From assembly GCA_019925095.2 (NCBI GenBank), contig CM034407.1, positions 6,595,210-6,659,209 of the forward strand: a DNA stretch of 64,000 nt. Direction: 5' to 3'. Numbering within the stretch: position 1 is the first letter of the stretch; every line of letters begins with the position of its first letter. The notes beneath the pieces were generated by a model. It saw only the letters and a program-made list of their open reading frames with translations. It searched no databases and had not been told where the DNA came from. Of the stretch, positions 33,701-46,063 are shown piece by piece. The position numbers and the translations under genes are program-made. Origin of the DNA: Dendrolimus kikuchii (taxonomy: Eukaryota > Arthropoda > Insecta > Lepidoptera > Lasiocampidae).

Positions 33701-35395
33701 ACATACAAAAATGGATGGTTATGACTTAAGACTATTTCACGTAGGTTACATTTTTGCCAAAATGTCTACTGAAACCTAAAAATCGACATAACAAAGAGGC
33801 ATAACTTTAGGCAAGAAACGCGGATTTATTTGGACGTAAACAAGCGTTCGGAAACATAATCTAGCAAAGTGGAATGAACGTTTTTACACGGATAGACGAC
33901 TTTGAAAGGTCTTTGCGCGAAAAAACTACAGTTATAATAACGACCCGACTTTCTAATTGCGTTTTGCCACGAAGCGAACACCGAAACAATTGTTACTTAC
34001 CTAAATTTAGATGGATTTTCGGTAATTTCGAATTTAAATAACGTTTCTTTGAAGTTAATATAACGGAGAAGAATTGTTGAAATTGTTCTTTTCTTTTTCA
34101 TTTAAAAATAATTGACCGATTAAGTTATAGCATTATAGTTTATTATAATCCAAAGCCTAATAACGCCCTTATTTAACAACACATAGCGCCACTAACACGC
34201 CAATCATCATTCTAGTGTGAAATCCAAGTTGCGTTTGAAGGGTTTACTTCGAAGATCGAATTCCAGTTTTCTACTTCTTTTCTATATTTTGCGTGGTCTT
34301 CATTATGTTATTATAAGACTATTAGCACACATATCATCCTTCACGACGATAAGCCAGTATTTTTGGAGCTAGTCTCTTCTACCAGGGCGTAATGGCCGCA
34401 TGGTAAAACATTTATTCCCCACGTAACCTGTTGCAATAAAATATAGGTAGATTATATATAAAATCAACAAGCCATGTAGTTCTTGTGGTAGTTCTACAAT
34501 AAAACGAAAAATATTAGAGATTTACACAAAAATATTTCTTCCTTAAAAATAATATCCTACAACTATTATTGAATTTAAATACATTTAACTAAAATGACAA
34601 CGCTAAAAAGCAGTCTTCGAAATGCCACCAAGTAAACCTATCGGCAAAATTTGAAACAAAAAAACATTTTCCTTTAATCATTTATTTTATGTTTAAGGCT
34701 TGGCAACTAGGCCTTTAAGCCAGGCGCCGTTGTATTGTAGGCTACAATCGACGTCATTCAACGGAGTCCTTGTGAAAACTCGAAAGGCCACATTTGGCTA
34801 TATAGTTCACATTTCTCACAAAACACATAATTACTACTCAAAAACTATCAATATCCTACAACTATTGTTCATTTTGGAGTAATTTCACATATTTTTAGAA
34901 AATAAAACTGCACAGCACAACGTCTCCCTTCAGTTCCCGCCAAAAACTCTTTCCTTTAATCATTATTGAAAGATACGGTCACAGAAAAAAGAAGCAAGGG
35001 TTTGAAATTGGAACAATAATTATTTTTAAATCGCGACTTCCTATGGCCGTTTTCACACGAAATTTTTAAGTCATTATCAACCCTCCTGACAATCTTGGGC
35101 GTGCAATAAAAACAACTGATAAATCTTGTTTGGTTCCGATGGATGGGTCCACAGGGTTTTTCGATGGGAGCCTCACTTACCGTATAATCATGGCATTCCT
35201 ATATTAACGAAAGTGTTATAACAAACAACACTTTTACTTTCGTCGTCATTGGTATTATAAAATGGCTTCCTTAACACACTTTCTTACTTATCCTTAATTA
35301 CTCATTGTTATGGTCCTCAGATGCATTTTTAATTGATTATTGGTTTGTTTTTTTAGATCCCTCTTTTCTAAATATATATTCTATTGTTTTAGAAA
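30720..35395. other. Long AT-rich stretch, few features
   Basis: No gene was recognised. A (TATGTC)n microsatellite lies at 32093-32117. 33360-33640 repeats TAGCCA/TGGCTA words and contains GACAACTGACAAGTTGTC, suggesting a degraded foldback element. The 'GAGCGAAGCGAGC' near 31015-31030 is a common lepidopteran repeat word. Confidence 0.35.
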
Positions 35396-35396
35396 A

Positions 35397-35635
35397 CATA
35401 ATTAGCAGACAAACACATACATTTTATATGCCCAAGTTAAGCAAATTTAGCTAGCCTTATGGATAATATACAACAGACAACTTTGAGGCATCTCAGATAT
35501 CCAGACTAAAGTAAAGTGTTATGAAATTTACTATGCCAGGAATCGCACCCTGGACCTCTGCATTTCAGTAAGCTAGGTTGACTAAGGCCCACTCAACTAC
35601 CGAGACCGTAAATGAAATTAACAAATTAAATACAT
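35397..35635 (+). mobile_element. SINE-A, plus copy
   Basis: From 'TAGCAGACAAACACATACAT' through 'CCAGGAATCGCACCCTGGAC' to 'CTCAACTACCGAGACCGTAA', aligned in order with 16375-16612 and clearly diverged. Confidence 0.8.
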
Positions 35636-35639
35636 AGCC

Positions 35640-36955
35640 CATTTTCCTGCAAGCAAACAAAATAACATTTTATAAATATGAAACCATTAAAAACATTTCT
35701 TTCTCGATAATCTTCGCTTAATTTTTTGTCAGTAATCAATATGGCGTCTGGAGCACATTTGAGTTGGACAGAGTGTCCCTTGTTTCCGACCATTTTAGCT
35801 TCGAGGGTTGTTAGAGTTAACGATACTTGAAATAAACTTACATAACCATATTCCCATGATATTTTCTACTTAAGTTACTTAAGCACGGTGACCTTTTAGC
35901 CCTTTTGAGTGCTAAGTGATGGATGTTTAGTAATTTTCAAATATTTTAATCGTGATGCAACATTCGCTTACTACTGCCATTGCTTATTTATTTTATAATA
36001 TAATTTTGATGTTAAAAGAAAATTTCATGTTTAACTTATTAATTTCCATACAAAAAAATTATTATAACACATTAATGAATAATATTATTTAATTTTAATT
36101 ACTCCGATAGAAAAATTATTATCCATCTTAGATTAATACGAGGTATACGTCTGAAAAGCTGCTAAATCTCTTGTGCCATCTTACTTTATTTTTGTGCGTT
36201 TTATTATTCAAAACATACTTTTTTATACTAAATTAATCAAAAATGGAAAGTAAATTTATTATACACTTTCTAATCGTTTATTTAATGCGTAATAACTATG
36301 CCATGTAACCACATGAATGTGGATAATTTGAATGTCAAGTAAAATCAAAAATATTATTTTTTAAATATAAATAGATGCCCTATTGGTTAACAAAAACGTT
36401 TGGAAATACTAAAATACTTCAAATTCTCAATTGATTTTCTGAAGCATGCTTTTAATAATAGATGGACCAAAAGCATGAAAGGAAAGATCCGACTCTGAGG
36501 CGCCACCTAGTTAGAAGATTTCCAAAGCCTCTTTTATTCAACCACAGGTACTTATTACTAGTAAAGTTACATTAAAATATTACATTACACTCCGTCTAGT
36601 GCTTTTTATAACTATACACCTTTGATTTCTTTATTTTAATATGAGTTTTATGCAACCTTTACAAACTTTCTTTTAACCCACTTAAGTTAGCCGTTAAGTT
36701 TTATTAGATAGTAAATCGTATGTAGATAACCTTACATATTATGTACAGCTGTTCTTAGCTATCAAAGTGGAGAGGCGTAAGGTCTGCGACCAGTATTGGG
36801 AGTGAACTGCAATACAATTTATTAACTAGTTTATATTCACGACTTTAAAGAAAGTACAGGAGATGATATACAAAATTAAATATATTTTTTTTAATTTATT
36901 ACAGATTACTCTTTATTATTGTTTAAGAATTTTACTGAAAGCCGTTAGTTGTGTA
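35640..36955. other. AT-rich DNA, nothing recognised
   Basis: No supported gene or repeat. A strong acceptor-like tract ends at 36903 but opens only a short frame. Confidence 0.3.
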
Positions 36956-36984
36956 GAGAACAGAACTAGTTATGCGATTGCGAT

Positions 36985-37145
36985 GAGGTCCCGGTAGAAT
37001 GGATATGCATGATTACATACCAATAGTAAGGGATACCGAAGACTGCGCGAAGCGAAAAAGATAATTTAGGAAAGCACACCCCGGCCTTCGAAGTTGATGA
37101 ATTTACAAGCAACTAACATTGAACGCTAGGATGACGATATCTATA
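36985..37145 (+). mobile_element. RTE-like LINE 3' UTR remnant
   Basis: 'GGAAAGCACACCCCGGCCTT' and 'ACATTGAACGCTAGGATGAC' parallel 17740-17880. Confidence 0.55.
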
Positions 37146-37149
37146 TTAA

Positions 37150-37340
37150 TATTATAAAGAGGTAAAGTTTGTCTGTTGGAAGTAAACTCTTGAACTACTG
37201 AACCGATTTTATTTTTTGTTTGAAAATTCTTTCACCATTAGAAATCTACATTATTCCTGAGTGATATAGGCTATATTTGATTGTGATTTATAATATTTTT
37301 TTAAAACCCCTAGCGAAGTGAACAAGGGTCAACTAGTTAT
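37150..37340 (-). repeat. Interspersed repeat, family H
   Basis: 'GAACTACTGAACCGATTTTA', 'CCTGAGTGATATAGGCTATA' and the end 'AACAAGGGTCAACTAGTTA' are typical of a short lepidopteran repeat bounded by ACTAGT. Non-coding. Confidence 0.6.
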
Positions 37341-37376
37341 TTAATCATTGGCATCAGTCTGTGGAAGTGTAGACTG

Positions 37377-37624
37377 ATATATCGAGCCTTTACCGCCATG
37401 TTATCGTAAGCGATATTTGGACGTAAGTATATTTTTCTTATAAAAGGTATTTTAACCTATTATTTTGATTTCAAACTTTCAGTTTCTTAATTCAATAGGG
37501 TCTAATATAAGTAAAACTGAACGTATTAAAACAAAGTAATAGTTTAAAATACCTTTTGCACCAAATAATATTCTGAGGTCCAAATGTCGCTTACGATAAA
37601 ATGGCGGTAAAGGCTCGATATACA
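37377..37624. mobile_element. MITE M3 with ~45-bp inverted termini
   Basis: The left end ATATCGAGCCTTTACCGCCA and what follows (TTATCGTAAGCG) pair with the right end, whose reverse complement reads ATATCGAGCCTTTACCGCCA then TTTTATCGTAAGCG. Inner AAAGGTATTTTAA/TTAAAATACCTTT also pair. No ORF. The single copy here has only a few mismatches between its arms, so it is fairly young. Confidence 0.85.
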
Positions 37625-37966
37625 ATACCTGACTACGTATAACAAAAATATTAGATTTCCTTCAATGCCTAAATTGAATCGAATCGCATGATAAATAAAT
37701 AGATAAATAAATATAAATATTCACAAATTGATAACTGTTTTTATCGATGGGGTAGATAATGGATAATAGCACCCTTGTTAAATGTTTCCCATGGGATAAA
37801 ACTATCGGTCGACACACGTGCGGTATGGGAAATGGATCGCCGTTAATTGGCATATTTTAACCGTGACCGTAACGAAGCTTATATGCATATAATATATATA
37901 TCGTATATATGAATTATGCATATATGAAGTAGGTATACAAAATATATCTATCTATCTATCATTTAA

Positions 37967-38385
37967 GAGCTATACTCTTGTCGGTGGAGCTTCCTCCAGT
38001 CTTCTCTATTATGGGCCAGTTGTTTTACTTCTATGTAAGACACGACATCCGCATTTTCTTTTATTTGATCCATGAGTGCTCACCTTGGTCTTCCCTTCCC
38101 TCTCCTTGCCTTCGCTTTGCCTTTGATTATCGTGCATAACAAGGCGTCGTGTCGTAGCAAATGGCCAAATATCTTCCACCTTCTTTCCTCCAGAGTTTTT
38201 AAAATTGTGCGTTTCTCCTTTACCATATCCAGTACTTCTTCGTTGGTCTTCTTTTCTTTCCAACTTATTCTCCCCATGCGTCTCCAACACCACATTTCAA
38301 ATGCTTCTAATCTATCGCGATCTCTTTGTGTCATTGCCCATGCTTCACACCGATATAAAGCCATGCTCCAAATATAAATTTAAAT
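37967..38385 (-). mobile_element. RTE-E LINE C-terminal fragment
   Basis: The minus strand encodes MALYRCEAWAMTQRDRDRLE, AFEMWCWRRMGRISW, NEEVLDMVKEKRTILKTLEE and GHLLRHD, then after a frameshift NREDWRKLHRQEYSS and a stop. This is the standard RTE/CR1-like RT tail (LYG.EAWT..., RLEAFEMWCWRRML.ISW). It is broken and 5'-truncated. A (CTAT)n adjoins its 3' end (about 37947-37961). Confidence 0.85.
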
Positions 38386-38389
38386 TAAA

Positions 38390-39210
38390 CTTTTTTTGAA
38401 CGGATTGTGCTATTTTAGACCTAAATAAATAGTTTTTACAAAATATATACATGTAAGAATTTCATTTAACTATCTTTGTATTAAATTTTAAAAATATGTA
38501 TATACTAGTTACTGTTGTCCATCGTTCGTATGAAACATATTTATATCCTCTGAACCCTGTAATATAATTATAGAATTGAAATAAACAAAATCCTTTTTAA
38601 TCACTGAAATTTAGTTTCGGGGGCCTCATTAAGAAAATTCAAAAAACGGTCTATATAGGCATAGTATACATTTTTGTTTACACAAACTGAACCTTCAATG
38701 TTATTGGTATATAGATTTTGTATAAACTCAGACGAACAAAATAGGTGGTAGACCGATCTCCGACCTCTCAGAGTGAATCTGATTTTGGGATAGTAAACTC
38801 GCGCCGTAATGTGTAGAGAGACTAGAGAACTAAGAATTAAATAATCGAGTTCGTACGGAAAATGGTGGAATAGTTTCCAATGGATACATTTCTGTCAACC
38901 ACATAGACGCAAATCACGTGTATAATACGTATACTATATAAGTTTACGCACACAAGTTTATAAAAATTTGTTCATGTAGCCTCCATACTTTCATTGGTCC
39001 GATATTATACAGTAAAATATTTTAATAATACATTAAACTCTTACACCAATATTGTTTGTAAGGTATTTTTTAACAAAAGAAAAGGCATTTTTTTCTAATA
39101 AAACAATATTAGAAATTATCGCGATACAAAAGAACTGCCAACTCAATAAGATTTCATTATTCTCAATTCGGCACTAACTTTCGTTATTGTTTTAAATGGA
39201 ACGCGTCAAT
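38390..39210. other. AT-rich DNA
   Basis: 38728-38815 ('CTCAGACGAACAAAATAGG') resembles 62212-62290 and may be an old repeat. Otherwise nothing recognised. Confidence 0.3.
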
Positions 39211-39300
39211 TTCAATTTGGGAACGCCTGCGCGTGCGCATTACAGATTTATTTTTTCCATTTTAAACGTCTGACAGCTGTCCGACTAGAATAATAAGGTA
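39210..39300. promoter_or_regulatory. NRF1-like site and E-box cluster
   Basis: TGCGCGTGCGCA (39228-39239) is a perfect NRF1/Ewg palindrome-type consensus. GACAGCTGTC, an E-box palindrome, follows within 50 bases. No adjacent exon was found. Candidate promoter or enhancer; unproven. Confidence 0.35.
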
Positions 39301-40312
39301 AGGTTAAAAAATAATATTGTATTAGCATTTCTTTTATTAATTTGAAGAAGGTATATGATGATCGGTCGGTTACAGTTTTAAACAACTAATAATTTTTCGC
39401 AATGTACCTGCGCAGTAGACCAATTTTAGTAGCTCGTGATAGTGTCCGAATCATGTAAGCGGAACATAACTAAGAATGCATAGCAAGTAACACTGCCATT
39501 TCCGCTTATGAATAAAGTCAAATATATATATAACTGCAGATCGGCATTATAAGTCGTGTAAAACTGTACAATATTTAAAAAAATACTAAGGAATTACTAT
39601 CACCCAGGAAAAAACGTACACACTATATTTTTTTAAATAAACTATACATTCACATTACACACGAACACGTAACTGTAAACAATTTATTTCACAAACAGAA
39701 TTGTATCAATTAGGAAGGAGGTCCCCAAGACGCACAGGTCGACCTAGTTTAGGGACCAATGTACTTAAATAATGTGATTTGGGTTTCCTAATTAATTAAC
39801 TTTTTTCCCTAGGCGATTGTCATTCTTGTCTTCTTCCATGATTACAATTAAATAAGTGCTATATTAAAACAGAAAATAACTACATCAATTATCATCCAAA
39901 CCTAATATACACGTGTAAACATCGTGAAGGACAACAATGTTGCGTTACGGATACGGAAGTCGTAATACCGACGTGGGAAAAGCCACATAATTGCAGTTGT
40001 CGCAAGGACGACCGGTGCCTTGTAACCAGGCATGGTAACAAGACGGTTTTTTATAGTACACGACACGATACTCAATAATGACGCGTTATAGTCCTTACAT
40101 TCTTTGAATACAGATCCAGTGTATCGGACACGTGCGGTCACACCCTGTTTTCATTTTACTTATGCTGCTTCACTGGCGATCCACTTTACCAGAAGTTTCC
40201 TGTCTTTAATATTTTTTCTGACCTTACACTCCCTGTTTCAGGTGATGATTCTTTTGCTACATTCGTAAGATCTCTATGGTGGTTACACTCTTTGTTTTTA
40301 TCTGTTTATTAT
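39300..40312. other. AT-rich DNA
   Basis: An open frame on the minus strand (39902-40141) has no recognised domain. No repeat assigned. Confidence 0.3.
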
Positions 40313-40315
40313 TGT

Positions 40316-40775
40316 ACACTAGCTGACCTGGCAAACTTCTTACCACCTCAGAATCAATAAATAAAAAAGCTGAATGATAACTGCAGAATGTTTCAATTTT
40401 AATACACAATGTGATCAAAACTTAACCGGAACGAACATCAAACGCTTGACATTCAAAACCAAAACGACTAAAAAAAAACTTCACTTTTAAGTTTAATTTG
40501 ATATCTGAACGACTTTTAATTTAAATTTAATTGATTTCTAAACGACGGACGAACATCAAATGTTTGACAGGTAGGAATATTTTCTAAGGGAAAGCGAAAT
40601 TGTTATTTTTACTATGTTCCAAGCATTTTTTTCATATTTACTCACCTTTTAAACCTTCCCTGGACTTCCACAAATAATTCAAAACCGAAATTAGCCAAAT
40701 CAGTCCAGCCGTTCTCGAGTTTTAGCGAGACTAACGAACAGCAATTGATTTTTATATATATAGATAGATATTGAA
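40316..40775 (+). repeat. Interspersed repeat, family I
   Basis: It begins 'ACACTAGCTGACCTGGCAAA' and ends 'CCAGCCGTTCTCGAGTTTTA', 'GCGAGACTAACGAACAGCAA', TTTTTATATATATAGATAGA. Both ends fit one known high-copy lepidopteran repeat, so this copy may be near full length. Non-coding. Confidence 0.7.
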
Positions 40776-40789
40776 GTATAAAATAGATG

Positions 40790-40925
40790 CCGTTAGTCAA
40801 TCGTAGTCCATTACTGGATGAAGTTCTGGCTGAGCTCGCACCACATATCCCGACACGCTTTCTTCGTCCAACAACCACCGGCGAACTATACTACGTTAAC
40901 TGAAATCTGGTCTCCGGTGCAGAAG
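40790..40925 (-). mobile_element. RTE-C remnant
   Basis: 'CAATCGTAGTCCATTACTGG', 'CTCGCACCACATATCCCGAC' and 'GAAATCTGGTCTCCGG' align in order with 12905-13075. No open frame of the element survives. Confidence 0.6.
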
Positions 40926-41099
40926 CCTGCTCTATGTTGCAACCTTGATTACCTTGGTTCTCTTACGCTAATCGTCATTAAGGGTTTTATTTATAGCATA
41001 ATTCTGAACATATCTCATTTTATAATTAGCTCGCCAAGTGACTTGGAATTTATGGCCGTACCAGTGCCCATATCTCTGATATTGTACATATAAAATTAT

Positions 41100-41570
41100 T
41101 ATAATGATATAAAATAAATAGGAAAACAGACAGAGCCGTTATATACAAGAAAGTGAACACTTGTTTTTCTTTGATAAGAAATCCAACCTTGTACCGAAAT
41201 GATAACATTTATAGAACGACCAACAAGGCCTTCAGCGCGTGGGAGCAATGCACAAGTTGCCTTGAATATTCAATTTGAAATACAGCATACCATCATTGCG
41301 ATATCGGGTGTGGTAAATGACATACTGCTGCTTAAGGAAAATTAGTCCAAATGATCTCATTAATACTGCTGAGGTATGTGTTTTACACATCGCTAAATTT
41401 AGTGTGTTTTGTTCCTATGAGAATGGCATAGTTAGTACTGACTAAAGCTTCCTACAAATAGAGAGAGATAAAATCTTATTTCTTATATCACTATTGTTTC
41501 ATTGCATATAAGTATTTTTTTGTATTAGGTATATGTATTTTAACACACCACAGAACAAACCATACCTACA
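41100..41570. other. AT-rich DNA, nothing recognised
   Basis: No supported gene or repeat. Confidence 0.3.
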
Positions 41571-41574
41571 TTTT

Positions 41575-41695
41575 TCTACTACTCCCATCCTACAACTGAT
41601 AAGACATTGTGCAGGACAGGAGAAAGTAGCGCGCTCTTCTTTCGGAAAGACTCACTTTAGTTCGCTGAGCTTAGGGACACTTATATCAGTATGCA
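41575..41695 (+). mobile_element. RTE-B remnant
   Basis: The plus strand encodes HCAGQEKVARSSFGKTHFSS then LSLGTL, resembling the tail coded at 8180-8270. Confidence 0.45.
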
Positions 41696-41699
41696 TCAT

Positions 41700-42690
41700 T
41701 TATAAAGCCTTATTATGAGTAACCATAAAATTCAATAGTGAATTTATAATTGTGACATGTAAATTTGTATTTGCAACTCGTAAAAAATTGCAGTTCGTAA
41801 AAACAAAATATCATATTTAAGATAAAAGGTAACATTGAGAATATTGAAGGTTAAATACATATAAATATACCGCCGCACCGCTAGTTGGGTTATAGTTACT
41901 GTTCAGGAAAAACCATAGATATTCAAGAAGGCTTTTAGTAAAGCAACTCTTTGCTCACCCCCTCATGGGAACCAATCGTGTTAGTACTCTCGTATTTACA
42001 ACTCAGTGTATTGCGCTCGCTTCAAAACATTCGTCCAAAGAATATCTACAAATTCTCCAAAAATAACCCTACACATTTATTATTATGTGTGGTCCAAAGG
42101 AAAGAAATAGAAATCAAAATGGAAACATAATATTTATACTCGAATTTACGGTTTGGGAATACAAATGAAGTGTTAACAATCGTGTACTTTAAACGCGGTG
42201 ACATTGGTCGTGTCCGGTTCATCTCACATTTTAATGTATTTCATTATCCCTTTGAGATACATGAATATTTAATCTAACAATGCTAATGAAAATGTCCTTT
42301 TATAAAGGTTTAATAGAATGTAAATTCTATTAATAGCTTTAAAGGTAATGATTTTACACAATATGCAGTGTGAGATATTTAAATATTATTTCGGCACTTT
42401 TCTCTTCTTTATTATTGTATCTACTTCACTTGGTACGCATTTCGATGCCTTCTATTGTCACTCCATTCATGTACCGCGCTATGATGTTCATTTGTTGCTT
42501 TCCCGTGTACAGAGAACGTCTTCTAACTAACATGGTATATTAGACCAAAGCATAAAGTAGCCGGACCACATTTTTTAAACACGTAAAAATGCAGGTACTC
42601 CGAAATCGTAATTGTGTTTCGATACTTTCTACTCTTTACAGTATTTGTATATAGGTCGAGCCCAGGTTTGCTGATAACCGCTCCTCCTGC
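41700..42690. other. AT-rich DNA
   Basis: No supported gene. A small palindrome is around 42307-42330. Confidence 0.3.
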
Positions 42691-42714
42691 TTCTAACGAC
42701 CGTAACCCATGCTC

Positions 42715-43140
42715 TTCTTATGTTTGCTTGTAGGCAAACTGGCAAACAGAACACTTGGTGGTAGGTGATTACCTTCGCTTATGGACATCTGCAACATTAA
42801 GGCAGCCGATGCATTGCCTACCTCTTTAATACTTTAAGCATCTGTTTACGCTCTTTTTGAAAAGACCCATATTATAGCGCTCTGGGAAAACCGTGGGAGG
42901 GAGTTCATGTCATATCTTGCACACATATGACATAAAAGAGCGTGCGCCACGTGCAGTGGAGGGCTTCCAAGTGTTTAGGAAGTGTAGATGAACTCCCAAT
43001 AGACGGTGAGTGGTGCGATGATAGAATGGCGACGTAGGCACCAAATCAAATAGCTCATCAAAGCATTCCCCGTTGTACAGAAGGTAACACACTTGAGCGC
43101 TAACGTCCCTTCCAAGGCTGAGAAACTCTTAAACTGTCAA
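42715..43140 (-). mobile_element. LINE 3' region remnant
   Basis: 'GTAGGTGATTACCTTCGCTT' with 'ATGGACATCTGCAACATTAA' resembles the LINE-B 3' end. The following 'CTCTGGGAAAACCGTGGGAG' stretch looks like the adjoining LINE 3' UTR. Boundaries are approximate and the plus/minus orientation is uncertain. Confidence 0.45.
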
Positions 43141-43374
43141 GAATCCGCTGCAAGGAGTCAAGTGGGGAGCAGTTATTACTGTCCATTCACTTGCCTTAAG
43201 CCTATATTGGACAGTTCAATTCTGTCTTTCAATTTTGATGTATCAACGAAAGTGTTCCATATAAGCATCCCATAAACTTAAAGTCGATGTCATAGAATAC
43301 GGTCGTGTCCTTGCAGCTCTGGGGCTTTCTGTTGATCTCTAAATATCAATAACAGTATTACCATTGGTAGAAAA

Positions 43375-43461
43375 TTGATATTACTTGTATGGAGCTTATA
43401 TTAAATTTTGACCAGTAGTTAGGCAAGTGAACGATTTGTAAGTTATAGAAACTGGCCATAA
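43375..43461 (+). mobile_element. MITE M1, right-half fragment
   Basis: 'TATGGAGCTTATATTAAATT' to 'AGTTATAGAAACTGGCCATA' corresponds to the right half of M1. Confidence 0.5.
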
Positions 43462-43464
43462 TTG

Positions 43465-44320
43465 ATATTACGAACTAGACGATTGCGGGTAGAGGTTGTT
43501 GAAGTACGAGAAGTGTCCATCGGCAAACCTGCGCGCAGCTTATAAGTACCAAAAATTATCATAAAGTAAGAGAAGAGATGTTTGTTATTTTATGGTTGAA
43601 AGCTAATACTTTTTCCGTATAGGTGTTGTGGTAAAAGCTTTAGAGTTTTGAATAAATAAAAAATCCAATGTTCCCATATGACTACTACTGTCTTTAAGTC
43701 CTGACCAATAGGAAGCGGTTATGAATATGAAACACCGTACAAAGCAAACGACTTGAGAAACTGTCAGCCCGTCACCTTTACTAATTCCAAACAAACATAC
43801 ATTATCATGTGCATTAGAATTTCAAAATGTTTGTTCACACCTATTTGCTTACAAACTTACTACGACTGATCGATTAGCTTAGCGTAGGAGGATCGGGAGA
43901 GACTACTGAACTAACTTAAATATCACTCTAGTGGGTATTTAAGTTTTACTACTACGTAAAAAATTACGATTAGTACCAAAGGGGTTTGGAATGCTTTTCC
44001 ATCCGAAATTTTCCTGAAGCACTACGATATATGGTTTCTTAATAAAGATGTTAAAAACCACGCTGAAACAGTTGAATAATGTTATAACATGATCAATAAA
44101 AAGTAAAAAGAACTTGAGACATCTGCGTAATCGTAACAAGTGGAGAACTATTGTTTCTACATACCCCCATGGCATAGACAGAAATGTTTGTATCATAAAA
44201 TGCATAATAATTTTATAACATCTATAATATTATAACATTCTAAACCCGCCATGTCTGTACATTGAAGCTATTTAAAAAAAAACAACGGAAATAGACTATA
44301 TAAACGATGGAGAACACGAT
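43465..44320. other. Mixed DNA with LINE scrap
   Basis: 44080-44195 carries a degenerate RTE-A-like end ('AACAAGTGGAGAACTATTGT', 'TACATACCCCCATGGCATAG'). The rest is unassigned. Confidence 0.35.
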
Positions 44321-44327
44321 GCAGTTT

Positions 44328-44895
44328 GTTTTAGATTTCTTGTCTGTTTGTTCGGGATTCAAGTAAAAACAACTGGGCCGATTTCGATGCGGTTTTCTCT
44401 GTTCGACAATTAATTCTTAGACTTAAACTCTGCGCTACTTTTTATCCTGGGAATGTTTTAGATTTCTTGTCTGTTTGTTCGGGATTCAAGTAAAAACAAC
44501 TGAGCCGATTTCGATGCGGTTTTCTCTGATCGACAATTAATTCTTAGACTTAAACTCTGCGCTACTTTTTATCCTGGGAATCCCGCGGAAATTTTTCTGT
44601 GAATTATTAAAAATGGCCAGTTTAAAAAAAATCGAATTCCAATGTGATTTTTTTACTTATTGATGATAGCAAATGTAATGTAATAAAATGTGTGATATTT
44701 TTGTCCCCGGGAGTCCCGCGGAAATTTTCCCAGGAGCGGTTTGAAGTTGTTCGGATGTAGAAAAATTAGCTTATTCCGACACAGTTTCCACTAAAACGAT
44801 AGCTTATATGCTTTTTTTTAAATGTTGCGATGCTCTGTATCCCGGGAATTTCAAGTCAAGAGCGGACGAAGTCGCGTGCAAATCCTAGTGTTATA
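44328..44895 (+). repeat. Repeat E with 127-bp tandem duplication
   Basis: Ordered Repeat E blocks ending 'GGACGAAGTCGCGTGCAAAT'. The first 127 bases (44328-44454) are directly repeated at 44455-44581 with about two differences, so the duplication is much younger than the repeat itself. Confidence 0.9.
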
Positions 44896-45031
44896 TAAAA
44901 TACTTCGTGTCTAAAGTCTGATATAAGTACATTAGTTGAGTAGTTAGTTTGTTAAACTGGCTATAAATCCTTATCATCATTTGGACATTAATTCACTAGA
45001 TAACTAATGTAAAGTAATAAGTTATCGATTA

Positions 45032-45163
45032 ATGGCGGGTTCCTATATCTTACTATTCATTCACTTGTCCTACCATCGTTTGAATTTTGGCATTACATGG
45101 AGCTTATGCCAGCTTTTAACCGATAGTAAGGCAAATGAACGGTAAGATATAAGAACCGGCCAT
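45032..45163. mobile_element. MITE M1, full copy
   Basis: Left ATGGCGGGTTCCTATATCTT, right AAGATATAAGAACCGGCCAT. Flanks are AT-rich. Confidence 0.85.
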
Positions 45164-45169
45164 AAGTAG

Positions 45170-46050
45170 ATGTCTGTCAAAACGATGATAAGCGTTTATT
45201 CGCAACGCAAATGCAATAATGATGCAAATGTAAACCAGGTTTTACCTACGTAATACATTCTCGCCCTATTTCTTTGTACGACAAATATAATACAAACCTG
45301 GGATATCCCAACAAATAAATATTCGACCAAAAAGGCGCATAAGAATCTTATGGCCGTTGACCCAAACCGTCCGAATGTTGATTAGCTTGTGTGAACTCCA
45401 TTCTCGTACATACAATTATATAATTCCCATTATTCGGACGTATTCAACTGTCACAAATGAGTGGATCCATCAAGTATTCGTCGCGATATGATGGATTTTA
45501 TACCATCAATGGAAAAGATATGTAGATTACGTTTTGAGATGCAAATTTCATACAATTATTTTCTCGAGTGTGTACATCTTGAATGAGCATTTCTAGTTTC
45601 ACACCTTTCTCATTGTGTTCTATGACAATTGTTAATTTTGAGATGGGTTTTAATAGGTCAATAGTCACGCCTTACCTTGGCCTTAGTCCCAAAAATAATA
45701 GTGAATATGAATATTATAATGAATTCGTTCCATGATTTTAGAGATGAGAGGAAATCTTAAATATTATAACTGCTTCTTGCGCTTCATCTAGAACTCTAGA
45801 TTGTGTATCATTTTCGATCCGGGTCTTAATAGCGAATTTTAGGAAATTTGTTTGATATGTATTGGTAGGCATAAGAAGTTGCATGAATTGCGTGATCCTT
45901 GCTATATTTCTAATACGATTCTGCTAACATTATCATTTTAATAACACCGTTGACAAATCGTTTGATTGTATAATCGCCCATTTTCGTTGTTTATCTGTAT
46001 AGATTAATTATTTTTTTAGTAAATTGGAATAATAACATATTATATACGAG
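45170..46050. other. AT-rich DNA, nothing recognised
   Basis: No supported gene or repeat. Confidence 0.3.
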
Positions 46051-46063
46051 TATTCCCAATAAG

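Noticed and set aside
36904..36950. Strong acceptor tract leading into a phase-1 frame beginning DYSLLLF
   Set aside because: The peptide lacks the second aromatic and the basic residues expected of a PIP degron; AT-rich chance frames of this size are common.
37377..37624. microRNA precursor from the long inverted repeat
   Set aside because: Arms at the two ends of a 248-base palindrome with terminal symmetry fit a MITE better than a miRNA hairpin.
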